52,974 nt of DNA from JBGMEA01 sp041447245. Its GTDB lineage: Bacteria; Bacillota; Clostridia; Eubacteriales; Anaerofustaceae. Below the pieces are notes generated by a model. That model did not search any database. It was not told where the DNA came from and was given only the letters and a program-made list of their open reading frames with translations. Made by a program: the position numbers and the translations under genes. Shown piece after piece: positions 42,059-50,499 of the stretch. The DNA lies in contig JBGMEA010000001.1 in assembly GCA_041447245.1 (NCBI GenBank), positions 1-52,974 of the forward strand. The letters are read 5' to 3'. Within the stretch, counting starts at the first letter, position 1. Every line of letters begins with the position of its first letter.

Positions 42059-42952
42059 ATGGAAAAAGAATCGACGTTGCAAAGCGGGAACTCCGTTCAT
42101 GCACATTCGAATCAATCAAAACATAATAAACAGACTGATTTTGCTTCGCACCGGCATGCGATGCGTGACCACGATCATACGCAAGGAATTACAATTGACC
42201 AGTATGCATACCGTTCGGGGATGCGAGACTGGAATCCTGTGTTCAAAGTCAGTTTCGCAGTCATCGTTCTGATCCTTTGCATCGCCTATAATCAACCCTA
42301 TGTTTCCTGCCTGATTATTTTGACAATGGGGTATCTTTCTGTGATCAAAGGGAATGTTCCGCTGCGCACCTATCTTTCTCTTCAGCGCATTCCGCTGACG
42401 TTTATCCTGCTCGGAACGATTGCAATCGGCATTGATTTTTCCAAGGACCTGCTCGGCCCCTATCACTTATATATCGGATTCGGCTATCTTTACACAACAA
42501 CGGCAAAACTCAAAGAAATGCTGTTTCTGATCATAAAAGTATTTGCGGCTGTCAATGCGCTTCAAATGATGACGCTCTCCACTCCCGCATCCGAAATCAT
42601 AACGGTTATGAAACGTGCGCATGTGCCAAAACTGATTATAGAGCTGATGCACATGATTTACCGATATATTTTTATTCTTTTGGAAGTATACAATCGGCTG
42701 AGAAACTCGGCGGAATCCAGACTCGGATATTGCGATTTCAGAACTTCATGCGCCACATTTGGACATGTCGCGGGAAATCTGTTTCTGATAGCGATGAAAA
42801 AAGCCAATTTCTATTACGATGCCATGGAATCGCGCTGTTATGACGGAGAATTCCTGTTTTTGGAATCGGAAAAGAAATTGAAAGCAGGCCAACTTGCGAT
42901 TGCGTTTGTTTTTCTGCTGATTCTAACCGCCGTTTATCTTATTAACAAATAA
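42059..42952 (+). CDS. cbiQ: ECF cobalt transporter T component CbiQ with His-rich N-terminus
   Basis: A 297-aa integral membrane protein, the energy-coupling transmembrane subunit of the CbiMNQO importer. Residues 1-55 form a hydrophilic extension with seven His (VHAHSNQSKH, ASHRHAM, RDHDHTQG), which most CbiQ proteins lack and which may bind Co2+. Residues 55-297 hold about five hydrophobic segments and a cytosolic coupling region with SAESRLGY and AMESRCYDGEF, matching the two Ala-x-x-Ser-Arg-type motifs that contact the ATPase. The start at 42059 follows the RBS inside the regulatory hairpin; a TTG at 42056 is an alternative. Confidence 0.9.
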   Translation: MEKESTLQSGNSVHAHSNQSKHNKQTDFASHRHAMRDHDHTQGITIDQYAYRSGMRDWNPVFKVSFAVIVLILCIAYNQPYVSCLIILTMGYLSVIKGNVPLRTYLSLQRIPLTFILLGTIAIGIDFSKDLLGPYHLYIGFGYLYTTTAKLKEMLFLIIKVFAAVNALQMMTLSTPASEIITVMKRAHVPKLIIELMHMIYRYIFILLEVYNRLRNSAESRLGYCDFRTSCATFGHVAGNLFLIAMKKANFYYDAMESRCYDGEFLFLESEKKLKAGQLAIAFVFLLILTAVYLINK

Positions 42953-42969
42953 CACCGAGAGGAAACCGC

Positions 42970-43830
42970 ATGAGCGAACCTATTTTATCCATCAATGAAC
43001 TGTACTATTCCTATCCCAACCGAACTGATGCTTTATGCGGAATCTCCACCGAGATCCTTCCCGGTCAGAAAATTGCGGTCGTCGGCTCCAACGGAGCGGG
43101 AAAGTCCACATTTTTTCTCAATCTGAATGGCGTTTTGCATGCGCATAACGGTGAAATACGGTATAAGGGGACGGTGATCAATAAAAAAAATCTCACCGAA
43201 CTCAGAAAGAATGTCGGCATCGTTTTTCAGGATGCCGACAATCAAATTATTGCCTCCACAGTCAGATCGGAAGTCGGATTCGGACCGATGAATCTGAAGC
43301 TTCCGAAAGAGGAAATCCTCAGCAGGGTCGAACAGGCTTTGGCTTATATGAATCTAAGCGAATTTATCGATCGTCCTCCTCATTACTTGAGCGGAGGTGA
43401 AAAGAAGCGGGTCAGCATTGCGGATATTATCGCAATGAAGTCAGAGGTTATCATATTTGACGAACCCATGGCCGCGCTGGATCCGATCAATGCCCAAATG
43501 TTGGAAGACGTCCTTTTTAAACTCGAGCAGGAAGGCAAAACTCTTATGATATCAACCCATGATGTTGATTTTGCTTATCGTTGGGCGGAACGTATTCTGG
43601 TATTCGCTGACGGCAATATCATTGCCGATGGCGAACCGACCGATATTTTCTCCCAAAATGATATATTGACGCGCGCAAACCTGAAGAAACCGATTCTTCT
43701 GCAGCTGTATGAAACGATGGTGCACAATCGAATGCTGCCTGAGATCTCTTCTTCCCCGCGTAATTTGGTCGAGTTTCAAACCTTGATCGAAAATCACTGC
43801 AACAATCCGAATTTTGTTCCCGTAACCTGA
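42970..43830 (+). CDS. cbiO: ECF cobalt transporter ATPase CbiO
   Basis: A 286-aa ABC ATPase. Walker A GSNGAGKST at residues 39-47, Q-loop in VGIVFQDADNQI, signature LSGGEKKRVSIA, Walker B VIIFDEPMAALD and the switch His in ISTHDVDFAYRWAER are complete. It powers cobalt uptake together with CbiQ, encoded just upstream. Confidence 0.95.
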   Translation: MSEPILSINELYYSYPNRTDALCGISTEILPGQKIAVVGSNGAGKSTFFLNLNGVLHAHNGEIRYKGTVINKKNLTELRKNVGIVFQDADNQIIASTVRSEVGFGPMNLKLPKEEILSRVEQALAYMNLSEFIDRPPHYLSGGEKKRVSIADIIAMKSEVIIFDEPMAALDPINAQMLEDVLFKLEQEGKTLMISTHDVDFAYRWAERILVFADGNIIADGEPTDIFSQNDILTRANLKKPILLQLYETMVHNRMLPEISSSPRNLVEFQTLIENHCNNPNFVPVT

Positions 43831-43905
43831 TTTCAGGCTGATTATTCTCAATCAACAAGACGGATTATTCCGATCTGACAGACTTATTATCCATAAGGAG
43901 ATGTT

Positions 43906-44661
43906 ATGAAATCTTATCAAAAAAATCTGATCGCACTCTCAATTGGCGTGGCCTTGGTTTTTGCAATCAGTCCGGCCGTCAGTGCCATGCACATCATGGA
44001 AGGATATCTTCCTCCTTCCTACTGCATCATGTGGGGTGTCATTTGTCTGCCTTTTTTAATCGCAGGATACCTTTCCATAAAAAAAACCCGTGCGAAAAGC
44101 CGAAAAAACATGGCACTGCTCGCCATGGCAGGTGCATTCGTATTTGTGCTGTCTTCATTAAAAATCCCTTCCGTAACGGGAAGCTGTTCTCATATGACCG
44201 GAACCGGCCTCGGAGCAATTCTGTTCGGCCCAAGCGCCATGAGCATCCTCGGCATTATCGTTTTGATCTTTCAGGCGGTTCTGCTTGCGCATGGCGGCCT
44301 GACCACGCTGGGAGCCAATACGTTTTCCATGGCGATTGCCGGTCCGTTCGTTTCGTTCGGCATCTATAAACTTTGCCAGAAACTGAACGTCAAAAAGCAT
44401 ATCGGAATCTTTCTTGCAGCAAGTATCGGCGATTTATTCACTTACTGCGTCACGAGTTTTCAGCTTGCGCTTGCTTATCCGTCGGATACCGGCGGAGTCT
44501 TCGCCTCAGCCGTTAAATTCCTTGCAGTCTTTGCGCCAACGCAGGTTCCTCTTGCAATTATAGAAGGAATTCTTTCCGTCATCATTATACTGGCGCTGGA
44601 AACTTATGCAAAATCGGAACTGACAGAGCTCGGTTTTCTGAAAGGAGACATCTGCTCATGA
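43906..44661 (+). CDS. cbiM: Cobalt transporter substrate-binding component CbiM
   Basis: A 251-aa membrane protein with a cleavable-looking signal peptide (1-27) that ends before MHIMEGYLPP, the mature N-terminus whose Met-His backbone binds Co2+ in CbiM/NikM proteins. TGSCSHMTGTGLGAILFGP and HGGLTTLGANTFSMAIAGP carry the other conserved His/Gly segments. The 3' end overlaps cbiN by four bases. Confidence 0.95.
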   Translation: MKSYQKNLIALSIGVALVFAISPAVSAMHIMEGYLPPSYCIMWGVICLPFLIAGYLSIKKTRAKSRKNMALLAMAGAFVFVLSSLKIPSVTGSCSHMTGTGLGAILFGPSAMSILGIIVLIFQAVLLAHGGLTTLGANTFSMAIAGPFVSFGIYKLCQKLNVKKHIGIFLAASIGDLFTYCVTSFQLALAYPSDTGGVFASAVKFLAVFAPTQVPLAIIEGILSVIIILALETYAKSELTELGFLKGDICS

Positions 44662-45026
44662 AAAGTACAAATAAAAAGATCTTAATATTGATTGTCATCG
44701 CGGTTCTGATTGCAATCGTCCCTTTGTTTGCCCTCAAAGGAGCCGAATTCGGAGGCTCGGATGATGCGGGAAGCGAAGTTGTTTCGGAAATTACAGGAGA
44801 AAACTATCAGCCCTGGTTTACGCCGATTATGGAAACACTGATCGGCGGCGAGCTTCCGGGAGAGATTGAAAGTCTTCTGTTCTGTGTTCAAACCGGCATC
44901 GGAGTCGGCATTCTGTTCTTCTTCCTTGGTCGCTTCGTGGAACGAACCAAACAGGAAAAACTTCGTGCGGAAGAATCGGCTTCCGGAAAACAACTTGATG
45001 CCGCAGGGACAGAAGCAATCTCATGA
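44658..45026 (+). CDS. cbiN: Cobalt transport protein CbiN
   Basis: A 122-aa protein with two membrane helices (9-27 and about 73-93) and an extracytoplasmic loop containing KGAEFGGSDDAG and ENYQPWF, which match CbiN. It helps metal loading of CbiM. It is the last gene of the cobalt operon and is followed by the terminator at 45060. Confidence 0.93.
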   Translation: MKSTNKKILILIVIAVLIAIVPLFALKGAEFGGSDDAGSEVVSEITGENYQPWFTPIMETLIGGELPGEIESLLFCVQTGIGVGILFFFLGRFVERTKQEKLRAEESASGKQLDAAGTEAIS

Positions 45027-45059
45027 GACAATAAGACAGCTCATATCAATTTATTTTCA

Positions 45060-45094
45060 AAAAGCAGACATGATTTTTATGTCTGCTTTTTTTA
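45060..45094 (+). terminator. Intrinsic terminator of cobalt-transporter operon
   Basis: AAAAGCAGACAT (45060-45071) and ATGTCTGCTTTT (45079-45090) with a T-run. The stem is identical to that of the terminator at 76-112, with a shorter loop. Confidence 0.9.
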
Positions 45095-45324
45095 TGCACA
45101 AGAATAAAGACATCCCAAACAGAAATCAAAAATCACGGAGGGAACAAAGAAGAGAAATTAAAAGTCGTAAGATGTGCCTGCAGAAATAGCTGCCGCAGAA
45201 ACCGAGTGAACAGATAAAGAATGTAAAACTTTTTCTTAGTATACGCAGAAATAACTGAATAAAAGCGATAGGAGGCAATGCAATCATCCAATAATCAGGG
45301 AAAAAACCGTACAATTTTTCCCGT
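45095..45324. other. Intergenic segment, no gene accepted
   Basis: AT-rich. A hydrophobic 62-codon minus-strand reading (45126-45314) starts with TTG without a ribosome-binding site. A plus-strand ATG at 45278 does have AGGAGG, but it runs into the terminator and the opposite-strand regulator gene, so both are doubtful. Confidence 0.4.
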
Positions 45325-45352
45325 CATAAAAAAAGCACCCTCGCGGGAGCTT
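45325..45352 (-). terminator. Intrinsic terminator of pilus-like cluster
   Basis: On the minus strand AGCTCCC-GCGA-GGGTGCT with one internal mismatch, followed by seven T. It lies 17 bases after the stop of the SARP-type regulator. Confidence 0.8.
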
Positions 45353-45368
45353 AAAATAGCTTCGTGGT

Positions 45369-46604
45369 TTATATTGCATTTTCTTCGAACAAGACGGAAA
45401 TCGGCTGATTCTTTACGCGCGCCATCGGTTTCAGTTTATACGTCACGACAATCGGCTGTTTGCTGTATCGTTTGTAGAACGCTACTTTGATGCGCTCCAT
45501 TACGATTTTTCCTGTTTCATACGTAACGCGGGGCAACATAATAACGTATTGCAATGAGCTGTATCGCGCGATCATATCGCTGCGTCGCAGGCTGTTTTGC
45601 GCGACATCCAACAGCTTGTTCATAATCACATCCACCGATTCAGGATCAAAAACCGAGTCTGTGGCATTGTTAACCGTCATAAGAGAGATAAACATTGAAC
45701 CTCCGGTTCGTTCCATTTGCCTGCACTGCAGATGATAGATCCGTTTGAACACTTCGTATTCACACACAAATGCACCTTCCGGCTCATCTTCCGTCTCGAT
45801 ATTCTGCTGTATTTTGACAATGTCTGTCTCCATGTCCTGTCCGATGCGGATGATATGCTTATACATTGATCGGATATTTTCCGACGGAGCAACTCCGAGC
45901 TGCTTGTAATAAATATCGGAAGTGGCCTGATATTGCTGCAATGCGGCTTTATTTTTACCGGAGCGCATCAGTGCCTGAATTAATTCAATATGCAGGCAAT
46001 CCTCAAACAAATCAATATTCAGCGCTTTCTGACAGACATCGATAATCTGCTCATTGTCTTCCTTCTCTTTCAGCAGCTGAATTAACTGAAACACATTCTT
46101 TAAATACAGTTCGTGATAATACACACTTTTCGGAATTACCCACGGTTCCCCGGAGGACATTGGCAGCAAATCGCCACGATAAAGAGCCAGAGCCTTTTGA
46201 CAAGCAAGCAAACGCTGATCACATAACTCTGCCGAGATGCCTTCTTTGCACAGATCCTCGAACTCAAACACATCGATTCTGCACCCCAATTCGCTGTTCC
46301 AGCGATACATCCCTCTGCCTGTTTTCACAGAGTCACGAAGAATATCTACTTGTTCCGCTTCCAGAAGGCTTCGATATCGATAAAGCAATGTTCGCAGCGA
46401 ACTCTCGGGGTTGGCATTTTCATCCTCTGCCCATAAATTTTCAAACAGTTCCGCATGTGGGACTGCTCTGTTTTTTTGCAATATTAAATAAGCCAGCAAG
46501 TCTCTGGTTTTTTTCGACTGACTGACCTTGTCCAAAACCTGGCGGTCATTTTGCAGAATTTCGAATCTGCCGAGCAATTGAATTTTGATATTAATTTCTG
46601 CCAT
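45369..46604 (-). CDS. SARP-type (BTAD) regulator with degenerate GGDEF domain
   Basis: A 411-aa protein. Residues 1-100 form an OmpR-type winged helix (LLGRFEILQNDRQV, RDLLAYLILQKNRAVPHAEL), and 105-250 a BTAD/TPR region, as in SARP activators. Residues about 300-411 align with a diguanylate cyclase domain: SLRRSDMIARYSSLQYVIML matches the SDxxARxGGDEFxxLLP stretch, but GGDEF is replaced by SSLQY (359-363), so it should not make c-di-GMP. It may act as a sensor or dimer domain. It follows the PilT-like gene by 21 bases on the same strand and probably controls the pilus-like cluster. Confidence 0.82.
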   Translation of the reverse strand: MAEINIKIQLLGRFEILQNDRQVLDKVSQSKKTRDLLAYLILQKNRAVPHAELFENLWAEDENANPESSLRTLLYRYRSLLEAEQVDILRDSVKTGRGMYRWNSELGCRIDVFEFEDLCKEGISAELCDQRLLACQKALALYRGDLLPMSSGEPWVIPKSVYYHELYLKNVFQLIQLLKEKEDNEQIIDVCQKALNIDLFEDCLHIELIQALMRSGKNKAALQQYQATSDIYYKQLGVAPSENIRSMYKHIIRIGQDMETDIVKIQQNIETEDEPEGAFVCEYEVFKRIYHLQCRQMERTGGSMFISLMTVNNATDSVFDPESVDVIMNKLLDVAQNSLRRSDMIARYSSLQYVIMLPRVTYETGKIVMERIKVAFYKRYSKQPIVVTYKLKPMARVKNQPISVLFEENAI

Positions 46605-46625
46605 AACATTACCCCGCTTATTATA

Positions 46626-47687
46626 TCACAAATTCAATTTTTTTCGAAGACTTTCCGGGTTTGTCGCGTAAAGAATTGCGGTATCCGCATCAATTCTTTT
46701 TTCATGATACAAACGAAGCAGATCGGAATCCATTGTTCGCATTCCCTGCGCACTTCCCGAAAGCAATATATTATCAATTTGGTAAGCTTTCGATTCTCGA
46801 ATCAGGTTCTGTATTGCACTGTTGACGATCATAATTTCAAATGCAGGCTCGATGCCTCCATCCACCGTGGGAACCAATTGCTGAGACACAACCGCCCGCA
46901 GCACCATGGAGAGCTGTACTCGGATCTGCTGCTGCTGATTCGGAGGGAAAACATCGATGATTCGGTCAATCGTTTTTGCGGCTCCTGTTGTATGAAGCGT
47001 TGAAAGCATCAGCTGTCCGGTTTCCGCTGCGGTCAGCGCCGTCTGAATTGTTTCATAATCACGCATCTCGCCCAGCAATATTACATTGGGAGCCTGACGC
47101 AGTGCGGCTCGAAGTGCTGTATTGTAATTGATGGTATCATGATGAATTTCCCGCTGACTGACAATACTCTTTCTGTGCATGTGCATAAACTCAATGGGGT
47201 CTTCAATTGTAATGATATGTTTACCCAAATGATGGTTGATCTGATCGATAATACACGCCAAAGTCGTTGATTTCCCGCTGCCGGCCGGGCCGGTAATCAG
47301 CACCATCCCGTTTTTTTCTTTATACAGATCAATCACGACTTTCGGAATATGAAACCGCTTTGCATCAGGCAATTCAAACGTTACCACGCGCAGCACGGCG
47401 GCAAACGATCCCCGTTGCTTATATACATTGCATCGAAACCGACCCAAGCCTTTAAAAGAAATGGAAAAATCATCATCGCCGCTAATCAGAAATTTTTCAA
47501 AATCCCGATCCCGATCTGCTTTAAATATCTGATGGATCAACTCTTCCGATTCTTCCGGCATAATCCGAACAGATTCATCTGCCAAAATCACTCCTTTAAC
47601 CTTCATTGACAGAAATGCACCGGGAATAATAAAAATGTCGGAAGCTTTCTTTTCGACCGCAGATTCCAATATTGTGATCAGTTCCAT
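46626..47687 (-). CDS. pilT: PilT-like type IV pilus ATPase
   Basis: A 353-aa hexameric secretion ATPase. An N-terminal PAS-like domain (1-110) is followed by the RecA-type core with Walker A GPAGSGKST at 133-141, the Asp box in ITIEDPIEFMH, Walker B VILLGEMRDYET and the His box STLHTTGAAKTIDRI. AIQNLIRESK near residue 285 matches the AIRNLIRE motif of PilT retraction ATPases, so it is closer to PilT than PilB. No PilB-like assembly ATPase is in the window. It lies downstream of four small membrane genes in the same operon. Confidence 0.93.
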   Translation of the reverse strand: MELITILESAVEKKASDIFIIPGAFLSMKVKGVILADESVRIMPEESEELIHQIFKADRDRDFEKFLISGDDDFSISFKGLGRFRCNVYKQRGSFAAVLRVVTFELPDAKRFHIPKVVIDLYKEKNGMVLITGPAGSGKSTTLACIIDQINHHLGKHIITIEDPIEFMHMHRKSIVSQREIHHDTINYNTALRAALRQAPNVILLGEMRDYETIQTALTAAETGQLMLSTLHTTGAAKTIDRIIDVFPPNQQQQIRVQLSMVLRAVVSQQLVPTVDGGIEPAFEIMIVNSAIQNLIRESKAYQIDNILLSGSAQGMRTMDSDLLRLYHEKRIDADTAILYATNPESLRKKLNL

Positions 47688-47696
47688 AAAACCCTC

Positions 47697-48131
47697 CTAT
47701 TCCTGCCATAAGTTCAAGCTGTTATCAATCTGCCATATTTCCGTATTTACAAATTCATGCAATAATACCCGATATCCGGAGGAATCGGTAATCTGCAAGA
47801 TCACGACGATCTCCCGATTTCCGCTGACAGGAACACTGAACGTAACCGTATTCTGTGAAAGCTGCTGCATGGAGCCATCCAACGCTATGATCTGCTGCAT
47901 TGACGAATCTGCGGATACGCTCTGAACGATCCCATCAATCTCTGAGAGAAGAGTCTGTACATTTCCTTCTGCAGCGTAATATGCTTCGTTTGTCCTCAGT
48001 GATTCCTGAGCCGTCCGATAATCGGAACGAGCCGAAACAAATGACAGCACCGCAAATGCAGTAAGCGTCAGTGTAATGACAATCATTAAAATGGAAGAAG
48101 CGCCTGTTCCGATACGAAGTTTACTTTTCAT
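47697..48131 (-). CDS. Small membrane protein, PilX-like
   Basis: A 144-aa protein with a basic start (MKSKLRIG), one hydrophobic helix (about 9-33; GASSILMIVITLTLTAFAVL) and an extracellular part that begins SARSDYRTAQESL and contains AYYAAEGNVQ. This resembles PilX/PilW-type minor pilins that lack a type III cleavage site. GGAGG precedes the ATG at 48131, inside the end of the next upstream gene; the ATG at 48161 has no site. Confidence 0.75.
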   Translation of the reverse strand: MKSKLRIGTGASSILMIVITLTLTAFAVLSFVSARSDYRTAQESLRTNEAYYAAEGNVQTLLSEIDGIVQSVSADSSMQQIIALDGSMQQLSQNTVTFSVPVSGNREIVVILQITDSSGYRVLLHEFVNTEIWQIDNSLNLWQE

Positions 48132-48579
48132 CTTTTTCCTCCGACGCAGGGACATAAACACTGCTGGTTAACGATGTCAATTCGTTTGACTGCTGTATTG
48201 TTTTGCTGTAAACAGTAATCGACAATTCGGCAAGATCTCCGTAACCAAGCGTTTCGCGCCTGACTCCCGTTACAACGATCAAATCTGCATCCGATTCGGC
48301 AGATACAGACATATCTGCCGAAAAATATTGTTTATAGACTATCTGGCCGTTTTCTTGCATTTTCTGCCAGTTCGGAAAAATTTCATCCGCACTTGACGGA
48401 TTATTTCTCAATTGCTCCATCCAGTCCTGAGTAGCGACCAAAATATTCCCATCCAAACGGCTTTGCATACTGTAATCGTGAGATGCCATAAACAACTGAA
48501 CGATTACGGTTGCCGAAAGGGAAAAGAAAAAAATTACGATGATCAGTTCAATCAATGCGGGATTTCTGCCTTTATTCAT
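48121..48579 (-). CDS. Pseudopilin-like protein
   Basis: A 152-aa protein. The N-terminus MNKGRNPALIELIIVIFFF has the LIELIIVI core of type IV prepilins, with Glu in the expected place, but the residue before the core is Pro-Ala rather than Gly-Phe, so cleavage by a standard prepilin peptidase is uncertain. The rest is hydrophilic with predicted beta strands. Its 3' end overlaps the next gene by 11 bases. Confidence 0.78.
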   Translation of the reverse strand: MNKGRNPALIELIIVIFFFSLSATVIVQLFMASHDYSMQSRLDGNILVATQDWMEQLRNNPSSADEIFPNWQKMQENGQIVYKQYFSADMSVSAESDADLIVVTGVRRETLGYGDLAELSITVYSKTIQQSNELTSLTSSVYVPASEEKDEK

Positions 48580-48582
48580 CCT

Positions 48583-49080
48583 TCACCTCGTTTGCCCGCT
48601 TTGCAGCAGAATATGGGTATCATAAATGCTCCCGTCATCTGCGGTTACGGCAAAATATAGCAAGGAACCATTCTTTTCGATATAAAAACTGTTTGCCGAT
48701 GTGATGGGATCTCCTTGGGAAGGGTCAAACTCATTCATATTCTCCGACAACAATTCTCGAATTGATCCATCGTAATAATAAATCAGAAGATGATAGCTGT
48801 TGTCTTCATAAATATTGGATAACTCAAGAACGGAAATTCCATCCAGGGTGATTGCATCAACACTGTTTAGCTGATCGGCACTCCTGACTTTATTTGTCAA
48901 ATACAAAACAGAGGAACGGATTTCATTATTCTGTTCCGTGGTCGTTACTACATTTCTATATACGCGCGCGCCTAAAATTACGATCAGCATCGAAAATACG
49001 GCAAGCATGCCAAACAGAACAAACAAATATAAATCACTGACAATATGTGTTTTTCCGGAACGAAGCACTCTTTTATTCAT
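48583..49080 (-). CDS. Membrane-anchored protein of pilus-like cluster (DUF4860-like)
   Basis: A 165-aa protein with one N-terminal helix (about 17-38; LYLFVLFGMLAVFSMLIVIL) and a beta-rich outer part (SVLYLTNKVRSADQLNSVD, then SNIYEDNSYHLLIYYYDGS). The layout resembles DUF4860 proteins found beside type IV pilin genes in clostridia; the assignment is tentative. Its ATG overlaps the upstream stop (TAATG). Confidence 0.7.
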   Translation of the reverse strand: MNKRVLRSGKTHIVSDLYLFVLFGMLAVFSMLIVILGARVYRNVVTTTEQNNEIRSSVLYLTNKVRSADQLNSVDAITLDGISVLELSNIYEDNSYHLLIYYYDGSIRELLSENMNEFDPSQGDPITSANSFYIEKNGSLLYFAVTADDGSIYDTHILLQSGQTR

Positions 49081-49409
49081 TATTGATTTGCTCCCTTCAC
49101 GATAATACGCACGGAAGGTTTCACGTTGGATGCAAAAATGTCGTATTCCACATAATACTTACTGTTGTCAATGATCACTCCGTAATGGCTGACAATATAA
49201 TCCAAGCTGTCAGGATAGCGCCCTTCTGTGGCATAACAGCTGACCACTGCCCGGTTGATCGCATGATTCAACAGGTCAGCCTGTTGCTGCCTGACAAGTT
49301 CTGAGGAACGATTCGTCAGAAAAAAAGCAAGCCATACCAGCAGCAGAACCGCGGCAACGGAAATGATTTTTGCGATCGGAATTTTTTTCGGAATTTTATA
49401 CAGATGCAT
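49080..49409 (-). CDS. Pseudopilin-like protein, 109 aa
   Basis: A 109-aa protein with one hydrophobic helix (12-30) preceded by Lys-rich residues. The outer part contains CYATEGRYPDSLDYIVSHYG, which resembles the ALEGxYPxSLExL region of GspG-type pseudopilins. There is no Gly-Phe-Thr-Leu-x-Glu cleavage site. GGAGG precedes the ATG. It lies 27 bases after the gspF-like stop and is coupled to the next gene. Confidence 0.72.
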   Translation of the reverse strand: MHLYKIPKKIPIAKIISVAAVLLLVWLAFFLTNRSSELVRQQQADLLNHAINRAVVSCYATEGRYPDSLDYIVSHYGVIIDNSKYYVEYDIFASNVKPSVRIIVKGANQ

Positions 49410-49436
49410 TCCTGATGCCCTCCATAATTTCTTTCC

Positions 49437-50489
49437 TCAACCCATAGACGAGATGATACTGATCAAAGGGAGCATTACGGAAAGAAGAATCCCTCCGATC
49501 ACGATCGACAATACCGCTACGCTGGTCGGTTCGATCAGTGAGATCAAAGCCGAAATACTTTCTTCAATCTCATCATCATACAAATCTGCCAAATCCTGCA
49601 TCACGTTTCCGAGCTGACCGGCAGCTGATCCCACATGAATCATTTGGTTATGCAATCCATCAAAAATCTGAGCCTGTGCAATCGCTTCCGCAAAATTTTT
49701 GTTTTCACGCAATGCCTCTCTGATCTTATCTACCCGTTGAGAAAAATTCTCATCCGAAATAATCGTCGGGATTAATTCCATCGTTTCTTCCAGATTGTAA
49801 CCGCTGCTGTACATCATTGCAACAACGGAAGCAAATCTTCCGGCAAAGACTTTCTTTTCAACCTGACGCGCGGGCGGAATGATGCGATAAATCGCTTTGA
49901 GTACATTGTTTTTATATTTTGTTTTGAGTAAGATCGCAATCAAAATCACGATCAACAGCAATATTCCAACAATCACCAACACCGTTTTCCCAAGGACGGT
50001 TCCCAAATTCATTAGCGGAGACGCATATAAATCAGTACCCAAATTCGAATAAATCTGAGAAAAAATCGGCAGTACTTTTATTACCAACACCATAATGACG
50101 ACTGCCATGATTCCGACGAGTGCCAATGGATAAGTAACGGCGCTTCTGACGGAACTTCTGATCTTCGCATCGCGGGAAAAATACACAGAAAGCGATTCCA
50201 TCACATCATCCAGCTTCCCGGTTTTCTCCCCGATTCGAACCATGTTTACCATATACGGAGGAAACAGGTTCATCGCTTTCACAGATTCATACAAAGAATT
50301 GCTTTCCTCAATCCCTTTCACCAACTGCTCAAACTTGGGAGCGTTGGCTGTTTCCCTGTATGTTTCGTAAATCGCCTCCAATCCGTCATATAAAGGAATT
50401 CCGGATTTCAGTATCATCGCAATCTGTTTGCAGAACAAAGCCGTTTCCTGTGAAGAGAGATATTGCTTTTTTTCTTTCTCTTTTGTCAT
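49437..50489 (-). CDS. pilC: GspF/PilC-type inner membrane platform protein
   Basis: A 350-aa integral membrane protein with two GspF domains (about 15-135 and 215-335). Typical segments are FCKQIAMILKSGIPLYDGLE, NMVRIGEKTGKLDDVMESL, then FAGRFASVVAMMYSSGYNLE and MIHVGSAAGQLGNVMQDLA. Three hydrophobic stretches are seen, the last at the C-terminus. The ATG at 50489 has AAGGG upstream; the longer in-frame reading to 50609 overlaps the transglutaminase gene. It would anchor the pilus-like fibre to the PilT-like ATPase. Confidence 0.92.
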   Translation of the reverse strand: MTKEKEKKQYLSSQETALFCKQIAMILKSGIPLYDGLEAIYETYRETANAPKFEQLVKGIEESNSLYESVKAMNLFPPYMVNMVRIGEKTGKLDDVMESLSVYFSRDAKIRSSVRSAVTYPLALVGIMAVVIMVLVIKVLPIFSQIYSNLGTDLYASPLMNLGTVLGKTVLVIVGILLLIVILIAILLKTKYKNNVLKAIYRIIPPARQVEKKVFAGRFASVVAMMYSSGYNLEETMELIPTIISDENFSQRVDKIREALRENKNFAEAIAQAQIFDGLHNQMIHVGSAAGQLGNVMQDLADLYDDEIEESISALISLIEPTSVAVLSIVIGGILLSVMLPLISIISSMG

Positions 50490-50499
50490 AACAATTCCC

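Noticed and set aside
45126..45314. Hydrophobic 62-codon minus-strand ORF
   Set aside because: TTG start without a site; AT-rich sequence often gives such hydrophobic chance readings, and the ORF lies between two terminators.
45278..45490. 70-codon plus-strand ORF with AGGAGG before its ATG
   Set aside because: It reads through the terminator at 45325-45352 and antisense to the well-supported SARP-type regulator; the peptide has no recognisable pattern.
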